From NCBI GenBank assembly GCA_964488085.1, contig CAZATK010000022.1, forward strand, positions 1 through 5,983: a stretch of 5,983 nt of DNA, written 5' to 3'. The translations under genes were made by a program, and so were the position numbers. Source of the DNA: CAZATK01 sp964488085. GTDB taxonomy: Bacteria; Patescibacteriota; Minisyncoccia; UBA6257; UBA11618. Below the pieces are notes generated by a model. That model was not told the DNA's origin and did not search any database. It was given only the letters and a program-made list of their open reading frames with translations. Positions within the stretch are counted from its first letter, which is position 1. The number at the start of each line of letters is the position of its first letter. This document shows, in pieces, positions 1-4,151 of this stretch.

Positions 1-33
1 GTTGCCATATAGACCATTAAATTTTTTATATAT

Positions 34-41
34 AAAGGAGG
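34..41 (+). promoter_or_regulatory. Strong Shine-Dalgarno site of the first small membrane protein
   Basis: AAAGGAGG, continued by further G residues to 45, sits 6 nt before the ATG at 48. It decides the start over the later in-frame ATG at 60 and supports this short frame as a real gene. Confidence 0.75.
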
Positions 42-47
42 GGGGTT

Positions 48-290
48 ATGAGCGATGCGATGACTTTGCTTTATGTTTTGTCCATTGTTTCGGTATTTAT
101 TGCGTTTTTCATCAGCGCTGATTTAGCAAGACGTAAGGCGCGGAGTAAAATGAAGATCGCATTTCTCATGTTTTTGTTTTTGTCCGGCATACTTTTATTA
201 TCTTTTGGATTAGTTTTTGGGTATGAAGTGGGCTACAGAAGTCAGATTAAATCGGAATACGATTTTATTCATAATTTGTATAAGAAATAA
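48..290 (+). CDS. Small two-helix membrane protein, unknown function
   Basis: I do not recognise a family for this 80-residue protein. Two hydrophobic segments are visible, at about residues 6-24 and 37-58. They are separated by a strongly basic loop (about 28-36, RRKARSKMK), so by the positive-inside rule the loop should be cytoplasmic and both ends outside; the polar tail (about 60-80) is nevertheless mixed-charge. No cleavable signal peptide, cysteine pair or catalytic motif is seen. The ATG at 48 is chosen because a strong SD (AAAGGAGG, 34-41) lies 6 nt upstream; the in-frame ATG at 60 is too far from it. The upstream 47 bases hold a possible -35 (TTGCCA, 2-7), but the best -10 candidates (25-32) would put the transcript start inside the SD, so I do not call a promoter. 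The gene converges on the DUF218 gene across a shared hairpin. It is likely a real gene; its function is unknown. Confidence 0.7.
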   Translation: MSDAMTLLYVLSIVSVFIAFFISADLARRKARSKMKIAFLMFLFLSGILLLSFGLVFGYEVGYRSQIKSEYDFIHNLYKK

Positions 291-294
291 AAAT

Positions 295-314
295 ATGGGC
301 CGTGGACGGCCCAT
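295..314. terminator. Bidirectional intrinsic terminator between convergent genes
   Basis: ATGGGCCGT (295-303) and ACGGCCCAT (306-314) are perfect reverse complements, giving a 9-bp GC-rich stem, or 8 bp with a TGGA tetraloop. It lies 4 nt after the stop of the rightward gene and 12 nt after the stop of the leftward gene. On the minus strand it is followed by ATTTTTATTTCTT, a good U-rich tract. On the plus strand the tract (TTATTATTTC) is weaker. It probably terminates the DUF218 gene efficiently and the small membrane-protein gene less so. Confidence 0.8.
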
Positions 315-326
315 TATTATTTCAAT

Positions 327-863
327 TTATTTAGAGTAACGTTTAATAATATGTTTTCTGACCCTTGCGGCCATTTTTTCGTTCCAATTCATAGCGATCC
401 ATGAAGAATAAAAAACTGCAGCTATAGATTTCAGAAAAGTTAAAACTCCTATTCTGTGTTTAACGCTTTTGGTTTGTACTAATGCACCGAATATTAGCCA
501 GATAATCCAAATTCGAAATACATGATACCAGGAACTTACGGCAATAATCGGCCCACCCTCATCGAAATCATCTATTGCTTCAATAACCGCAGAAGTTTCT
601 CCCACTGTTTCATATCCCTTAGGATTGATTAATATTTTCTCTAATGACCAGCCATTATTAACGAGATATACCGCCATAGATTCTGAAAGCGACGAAGCCC
701 CATTTCGTTGCGCGTATTCCGGTATGCCAGCTCCAAGAACTATAATGCTGTCTGGAATGCCTTGGGCGATTTTAAGACCCAAATCACAACGCATTTTTCC
801 TTCAGGGCAAGGACTACCATCGGCTTGTAATCCTCTTGCGTAAACAACCACGTAGGACGTCAA
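327..863 (-). CDS. DUF218 / YdcF-like (SanA/ElyC-related) family protein
   Basis: This 178-residue protein has the layout of a DUF218 domain, the alpha/beta fold of YdcF, SanA and ElyC. In order: an N-terminal strand (YVVVYARG, 4-11), a helix starting R25, a second strand (SIIVLGAG, 39-46), the SES/M motif before a helix (60-63), a strand with the ET..E motif (85-89), and a strand and helix with SSWYHVFRIW (110-119), matching the family's TS..H..R motif. The usual GG after the first strand is replaced by ARG. The biochemical role of the family is poorly defined; members are linked to envelope and peptidoglycan-related functions, but I cannot assign a substrate. There is no convincing signal peptide, and the hydrophobic stretch 118-126 fits the domain's core. 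The start is a TTG, chosen because an SD lies 7 nt upstream. A promoter lies upstream and a hairpin terminator downstream, so it looks monocistronic. Confidence 0.8.
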   Translation of the reverse strand: MTSYVVVYARGLQADGSPCPEGKMRCDLGLKIAQGIPDSIIVLGAGIPEYAQRNGASSLSESMAVYLVNNGWSLEKILINPKGYETVGETSAVIEAIDDFDEGGPIIAVSSWYHVFRIWIIWLIFGALVQTKSVKHRIGVLTFLKSIAAVFYSSWIAMNWNEKMAARVRKHIIKRYSK

Positions 864-870
864 AGATCAT

Positions 871-877
871 CTCCTTT
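871..877 (-). promoter_or_regulatory. Shine-Dalgarno site that selects a TTG start
   Basis: On the minus strand the sequence reads AAAAAGGAGATGATC and then TTTG, close to the full anti-SD complement (AAGGAGGTGATC). GGAG is 7 nt from the TTG at 863-861. An ATG at 870-868 directly abuts GGAG, leaving no spacing, and is in a different frame from the DUF218 domain. The TTG is therefore the likely start. Confidence 0.75.
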
Positions 878-903
878 TTGTAAAAGCAAAAAGTTCTTAT
901 CAC

Positions 904-932
904 ACGATACTAATATAAATTTATCTTGTCAA
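904..932 (-). promoter_or_regulatory. Sigma70-type promoter of the DUF218 gene
   Basis: Read on the minus strand, a perfect -35 TTGACA (932-927) is followed by a 17-bp spacer and a -10 TATCGT (909-904), which matches TATAAT at 4 of 6 positions. Transcription should start near 897, giving a leader of about 35 nt before the TTG. The -35 overlaps that of the rightward promoter. Confidence 0.6.
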
Positions 933-954
933 AATAAATTAAAACAATTACACT
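926..954 (+). promoter_or_regulatory. Sigma70-type promoter of the second small membrane-protein gene
   Basis: A -35 TTGTCA (926-931, 5 of 6) is followed by a 17-bp spacer and TACACT (949-954, 4 of 6). Predicted start near 961 leaves about 36 nt of leader with an SD at 981-987. GATAAT at 955-960 is a competing -10 but has no good -35 at 17 bp. Confidence 0.5.
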
Positions 955-980
955 GATAATCAGTTGGTTCTTTGGTCAAT

Positions 981-987
981 AAGGAGG
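981..987 (+). promoter_or_regulatory. Shine-Dalgarno site that sets the start at 997
   Basis: AAGGAGG is 9 nt before the ATG at 997 and only 3 nt before an in-frame TTG at 991. The longer in-frame TTG at 964 would place this site inside the coding sequence and has no SD of its own, so the ATG is preferred. Confidence 0.75.
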
Positions 988-996
988 AAGTTGGCT

Positions 997-1203
997 ATGA
1001 TTGCCACAATGGTATTGGCTTTGATTTTTAGTTTCTGTTGCTTGGTTTTTTATACTTTTGAAATGCGCTATCAAGCAGTAACCCAAGAGGGCACTTTTAT
1101 AATCTGGATCGCTATAATTATCTTGGTGGTTTCTGTAAGTTATCTCTCCTACAATCAGGCGTTGCGTGACATAACTAAGTCAACGCAACAAACCGTTCAT
1201 TGA
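997..1203 (+). CDS. Second small two-helix membrane protein, unknown function
   Basis: This predicted protein of 68 residues belongs to no family I recognise. Hydrophobic segments lie at about residues 3-21 (with adjacent cysteines C14-C15) and 33-51, joined by a short polar loop containing ERM-like charges (E22, R24) and E31. The tail from 52 is polar. It resembles the product of 48-290 only in size and topology class; I see no clear sequence similarity. The reading frame stays open back to a TTG at 964, but a strong SD at 981-987 argues for ATG 997. The last codons and the TGA stop are embedded in an intrinsic terminator, so the gene is a tidy single-gene transcription unit with its own promoter. 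The 3' coding end also carries a second hairpin (1161-1189). Real gene likely; function unknown. Confidence 0.65.
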   Translation: MIATMVLALIFSFCCLVFYTFEMRYQAVTQEGTFIIWIAIIILVVSVSYLSYNQALRDITKSTQQTVH

Positions 1204-1220
1204 GCGGTTTTCTTTTTTTT
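1190..1220 (+). terminator. Intrinsic terminator overlapping the stop codon
   Basis: AAACCGTTC (1190-1198) pairs with GAGCGGTTT (1202-1210) as a 9-bp stem with one G-U pair and an ATT loop. It is followed by TCTTTTTTTT (1211-1220). The TGA stop (1201-1203) lies in the loop and 3' arm. It separates the small membrane-protein gene from the ybeY operon, whose -10 box begins 12 nt further on. Confidence 0.85.
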
Positions 1221-1232
1221 AAATTTTTCTAG

Positions 1233-1238
1233 TATAAT
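1233..1238 (+). promoter_or_regulatory. -10 box of the ybeY-ftsA-ftsZ operon, predicted leaderless
   Basis: A perfect TATAAT ends 7 nt before the ybeY ATG at 1246, so transcription should start at or within a base of the A of the ATG. No SD exists in the intervening ACGTACA. The -35 region at 17 bp (TTCTTT, 1210-1215) is poor and lies in the previous gene's terminator. The promoter call rests on the -10 box and its position. Confidence 0.6.
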
Positions 1239-1245
1239 ACGTACA

Positions 1246-1659
1246 ATGAAAAAAATAGTAGTAGTTTTAGAAAAGGAATTTGAAGGACTAGAAAAAGATA
1301 TTAAAAAAAATCTGGACAAGCTAAGTATAATTTTAAATCTTGAAAATAAATATTTAGAAATTTATTTAGCCGGAGAGGATAAGATGAAAGAATTAGGAGA
1401 GAAAGCCGGACCAGGACATCATTTAAATGTTCTGTCTTTTGAGGCCACAAAAGATTTTTCCAGGCCAGATATAGAAAATTATCAAGACTTGGGAGAGATC
1501 TATTTAAATCCGTCCTATATTCAAAAACAAGGGGAGAATTTATCATATATGTTAGTGCATGGCTTACTGCACTTGCTAGGATATGACCATAAAAATAAAA
1601 GTGATAGAATGATAATGGAGGCCAAAGAAAGAGAATTATGCCAGCAAATCAATTTTTAG
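1246..1659 (+). CDS. ybeY: YbeY, 16S rRNA maturation endoribonuclease
   Basis: YbeY is a single-domain zinc metalloprotein that acts in 16S rRNA 3'-end maturation and 70S ribosome quality control in the cytoplasm. The diagnostic zinc motif is present near the C-terminus: HGLLHLLGYDH at 105-115, with H105, H109 and H115 as the expected ligands. It is preceded by the family strand NVLSF (61-65) and LGEI (82-85), and followed by the M..E helix (M124, E125). At 137 residues it is slightly short but of family size. The usual segment with a conserved arginine and DxPTD before VLSF is altered here (KAGPGHHLNVLSF), see findings. The ATG at 1246 is the only sensible start; it has no SD but is placed correctly for a leaderless mRNA. 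Its last 22 nt overlap ftsA in another frame, so it is the first gene of the ybeY-ftsA-ftsZ operon. Confidence 0.9.
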   Translation: MKKIVVVLEKEFEGLEKDIKKNLDKLSIILNLENKYLEIYLAGEDKMKELGEKAGPGHHLNVLSFEATKDFSRPDIENYQDLGEIYLNPSYIQKQGENLSYMLVHGLLHLLGYDHKNKSDRMIMEAKERELCQQINF

Positions 1660-2876
1660 CTTTAGATGTTGGCTCGGCCAATATCAAGGCCGCAGTAGGG
1701 GAAATCAAAAAAGATAATAAACTATCTTTGTTTTCTCTTTTCAAAATGCCTTCTCGCGGTATGAGAAAGGGGATGGTGGATGATGCCGTTGAGGTCTCTA
1801 GCGCCATCAACCAAACTTTTAATGAAATTAAAAAACATCACAAAGATGTCCATAGAAAAATTTATTTAAACATCGGTAGCGCTCATGCCCGTTCACAAGT
1901 TTCAAGGGGAATAGTAGCTGTCTCTCGCGCGGACTATGAGATATATCAGGATGATATTGCGCGCGTCGTGCAAGCATCTCAAGCTATTAATTTGCCTCCC
2001 AACAGAATGATTATTAATGCCATTAATCAAGAATATATAGTAGATGGTGTGGGAGAAATAAAAGATCCGTTGGGAATGGTTGGTAATCGTTTAGAAGTTA
2101 ATAGTTTAATTATTGATGCTTTTTCTCCCGCAGTAAAAAATATAATGAAATGTATTGAAACGGTTGGGGGTAGTATTAAAGAATTATCGTTCGGTCCATA
2201 CGCAACAAGTTACAGTATTCTTTCTAAGAACCAAAAAGACTTGGGGGTGGTGATGGTTGATATTGGATTTGGCACTACTGCCATGAGTGTTTATGAAGAC
2301 GGAAAGTTAATTGACTTAGCAGTTTTTCCGGTTGGCTCAGGACACATAACCAATGATTTAGCTATTGGATTAAAAGTTTCCATAGAAGCGGCTGAAGCAG
2401 TTAAACTTTCCTTTGGCGCCGCTTTATCAAAAGATATTCCTAGTAGAGAAATAATAGATTTGAAAAAGATTGATCCGCGGGCGCGCAATACCGTCTCTAA
2501 AAAATTTATTGCTGAGATTATTGAGATGCGTCTTGTGGAAATTATGGAATTTGTTAATAATGAGCTCAAAAGAATAAATAAGGCGGGAAAACTACCGGCA
2601 GGCGTAGTATTGGCTGGTGGAGGGGCAAAACTTTCAGGAATTATTGATCTTGTAAAACAAGAATTAAAATTACCGGCTCAAATAGGGATTCCCGATTTAT
2701 CTTTGATGGATTTGCCCAATGGAGAATTGGCTATCAAGGCAGAGGATCCGGAATCGGCTTGTGTTATTGGACTGTTAATGTTGGCAGCGGAAAAAAATAG
2801 CGTTAACAGATCTGCTAACTGGCAAAATATTTATAACGGATATTTTAAAAAGTGGTTGGATTATTTAATGCCATGA
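1638..2876 (+). CDS. ftsA: Cell division protein FtsA (actin-like membrane anchor of FtsZ)
   Basis: FtsA is an actin-fold ATP-binding protein that tethers FtsZ filaments to the inner membrane and recruits later divisome proteins. The 412 residues match the family's normal length. Visible in order: phosphate-1 loop ALDVGSANIK (8-17); the 1C/SHS2 region (about 80-165), with the preceding G..KG.V.D segment (41-49); phosphate-2 loop VDIGFGTTAMSVY (207-219); adenosine motif GVVLAGGGAKLSG (322-334); and a C-terminal amphipathic helix (about 399-411, YNGYFKKWLDYLM) that fits the membrane-targeting sequence. The start ATG lies within ybeY, 22 nt before its stop. A GGAGG at 1617-1621 is 16 nt upstream, farther than usual, so translation is probably coupled to ybeY. 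The TGA stop overlaps the ftsZ start as ATGA. TGA acting as stop here indicates the standard code. Confidence 0.96.
   Translation: MPANQFLALDVGSANIKAAVGEIKKDNKLSLFSLFKMPSRGMRKGMVDDAVEVSSAINQTFNEIKKHHKDVHRKIYLNIGSAHARSQVSRGIVAVSRADYEIYQDDIARVVQASQAINLPPNRMIINAINQEYIVDGVGEIKDPLGMVGNRLEVNSLIIDAFSPAVKNIMKCIETVGGSIKELSFGPYATSYSILSKNQKDLGVVMVDIGFGTTAMSVYEDGKLIDLAVFPVGSGHITNDLAIGLKVSIEAAEAVKLSFGAALSKDIPSREIIDLKKIDPRARNTVSKKFIAEIIEMRLVEIMEFVNNELKRINKAGKLPAGVVLAGGGAKLSGIIDLVKQELKLPAQIGIPDLSLMDLPNGELAIKAEDPESACVIGLLMLAAEKNSVNRSANWQNIYNGYFKKWLDYLMP
2802..2819. repeat. Near-perfect 18-bp palindrome at the 3' end of ftsA
   Basis: GTTAACAGATCTGCTAAC is its own reverse complement except for one symmetric position pair (A2806/C2815). 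It lies in codons for V389-N394 of FtsA, 53 bp before the ftsZ ATG. It could be a hairpin or protein site, or chance in AT-rich coding DNA. Confidence 0.35.
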
Positions 2877-4081
2877 AGAAAAAAGAAAAAAAAGAAAAAA
2901 TTGTTGCAAAAAAAAATGGGAGAACCCTCGCTAAAATAAAAGTTGTTGGGGTGGGTGGTGGCGGTGGAAACGCGGTTACGCGCATGAAAGAAGATTTTTT
3001 GAAAGGGGTTGAATTTATTGCCATTAATACTGATGTTCAAGATTTGGATTATTGTAGCGCTCACAAAAAGATTTATATTGGCAAGACCGTAACGAGAGGC
3101 TTGGGGGCGGGTATGAATCCTGATTTAGGACGACAGGCGGCGGAGGAAAATCGCGCTGAAATTGCTGAAGCATTGCGTGGCGCGGATTTGGTTTTTATAA
3201 CTTGCGGTATGGGTGGCGGTACCGGATCGGTTGGCGTTAGCGTGGTAGCTGAAATAGCAAGAGAAGTGGGCGCTTTAACTGTTGCCGTAGTTACTAAGCC
3301 CTTTACTTTTGAGGGGGGGCAAAGAATGAAAATTGCCACCGATGCTTTGGTAAAATTAAAAGACAAAGTGGATTCTTTTATTGTTGTGCCCAATGATCGT
3401 ATTTTCGTTGTTATTCAAAAAGAGACATCTATTATTAAGGCCTTTGAAGCTATTGATGATGTGTTAAGAAATGCAGTACGTGGCATTGCTGAATTAATTA
3501 CAATGCCCGGAATTATTAATATTGATTTTTCCGATGTCAAAGCAATTATGCAAAATGCCGGTTCTTCTGTCGTGGGAATTGGAATAGCATCCGGAAAAGA
3601 TCGAGCAATATCAGCCGTCAATCAAGCTATTAATTCTCCCTTATTAGAATCTACTATTGATGGAGCTAAAGGGGTGCTTTTTGGAGTGTCCGGTGGGCGT
3701 GATTTAAAAATGAGTGAAATTAATGACATTGCTAAAGTAATTGCTGACAGTATTGATTCATCAGCCAAAATTATTTTTGGCGCCTATCATGACCGTAAAT
3801 TAAAAAAAGGACAAATTAAAGTTACGCTTATAGCTACAAGTTTTAATGGCGGCAATGCTTTTGTGAGAAAGCCGGAATTAACATCAGTTACTAATTTATT
3901 TGGTGAAAAAGTGAGCGTTGATAATAAAGTGGAGCCGAAATTAGCTTTTGCTAGTAATATCAAAGAAGGCGCTGTTTTGTCCAAGCAAAATGTTAACGAC
4001 GTTTCCAATAAAGAAGATTCTAAGAAAAAAGTTGCAGATATTTGGGATATTCCGGCTTTTTTACGTAAAAAGAAAAAATAA
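2873..4081 (+). CDS. ftsZ: Cell division protein FtsZ (tubulin-like GTPase)
   Basis: FtsZ polymerises with GTP into the cytokinetic ring at midcell. The 402-residue protein shows the whole family layout: a lysine-rich N-terminus (1-20), the T1 loop GVGGGGGNAV (26-35), the T3 loop GLGAGMNP (76-83), the tubulin signature region (112-125), TKPFTFEG..R (141-151), T7 catalytic loop NIDFSDV (216-222) with D218 and D221, and the C-terminal domain to about 325. A short linker of about 60 residues leads to DIWDIPAFLRKKKK (389-402). This matches the conserved FtsA-binding C-terminal peptide (DIPAFLR) plus a basic tail. The signature reads GGGTGSV rather than GGGTGTG/SG, an odd substitution. The start is ATG 2873, overlapping the ftsA stop as ATGA; a GTG at 2852 in frame would lengthen the overlap without an SD. 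No SD is seen, so expression probably depends on coupling to ftsA. Confidence 0.97.
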   Translation: MKKKEKKEKIVAKKNGRTLAKIKVVGVGGGGGNAVTRMKEDFLKGVEFIAINTDVQDLDYCSAHKKIYIGKTVTRGLGAGMNPDLGRQAAEENRAEIAEALRGADLVFITCGMGGGTGSVGVSVVAEIAREVGALTVAVVTKPFTFEGGQRMKIATDALVKLKDKVDSFIVVPNDRIFVVIQKETSIIKAFEAIDDVLRNAVRGIAELITMPGIINIDFSDVKAIMQNAGSSVVGIGIASGKDRAISAVNQAINSPLLESTIDGAKGVLFGVSGGRDLKMSEINDIAKVIADSIDSSAKIIFGAYHDRKLKKGQIKVTLIATSFNGGNAFVRKPELTSVTNLFGEKVSVDNKVEPKLAFASNIKEGAVLSKQNVNDVSNKEDSKKKVADIWDIPAFLRKKKK

Positions 4082-4151
4082 AATACTTATCCACAGATTG
4101 CGCGATACTGCGTGTATTTTTTTTGAAAAAAAGTTCTATTATTAAATTATA
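4082..4151 (+). other. ftsZ-nrdA intergenic region: possible weak terminator and promoter
   Basis: This 70-bp gap holds the DnaA box, a T8 run (4117-4124) and AT-rich sequence up to the reductase ATG. AAAATAC (4080-4086) can pair with GTATTTT (4114-4120), and GATAC/GTATT can form a smaller hairpin just before the T run, but both stems are weak, so termination after ftsZ may be partial. TTGAAA (4123-4128) is a fair -35, but the only perfect TATAAT (4148-4153) is 19 bp away and overlaps the ATG. TATTAT at 4137-4142 would give a start about 3 nt before the ATG but lacks a good -35. No SD and no clear tandem NrdR box are visible. Confidence 0.4.
4087..4095 (+). promoter_or_regulatory. Perfect DnaA-box match upstream of the reductase gene
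   Basis: TTATCCACA is identical to the high-affinity DnaA box (TTATNCACA consensus). It lies 6 bp after the ftsZ stop and 56 bp before the reductase ATG. It is alone: no second box is seen in the gap, so it is unlikely to be an origin. DnaA is known to regulate nrdAB in E. coli, which makes a regulatory role plausible here. Confidence 0.4.

Noticed and set aside
625..843. 72-codon plus-strand open frame
   Set aside because: It lies wholly antisense to the DUF218 gene, lacks an SD, and its protein has no recognisable pattern.
898..906. TTATCACAC near the divergent promoters as a DnaA box
   Set aside because: It does not fit TTATNCACA, as the CACA is shifted by one base.
964..996. TTG start at 964 for the second small membrane protein
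   Set aside because: It would put the SD at 981-987 inside the coding region and has no SD of its own; ATG 997 is well spaced.
2852..2872. GTG start seven codons upstream for ftsZ
   Set aside because: It has no SD and lies in the ftsA membrane-helix codons; the ATG at 2873 gives the usual ATGA coupling and a normal FtsZ N-terminus.
3948..4145. 65-codon plus-strand frame across the end of ftsZ and the intergenic gap
   Set aside because: Most of it overlaps the FtsZ linker and docking tail in another frame; no SD and no family pattern. It is a chance frame in A-rich DNA.
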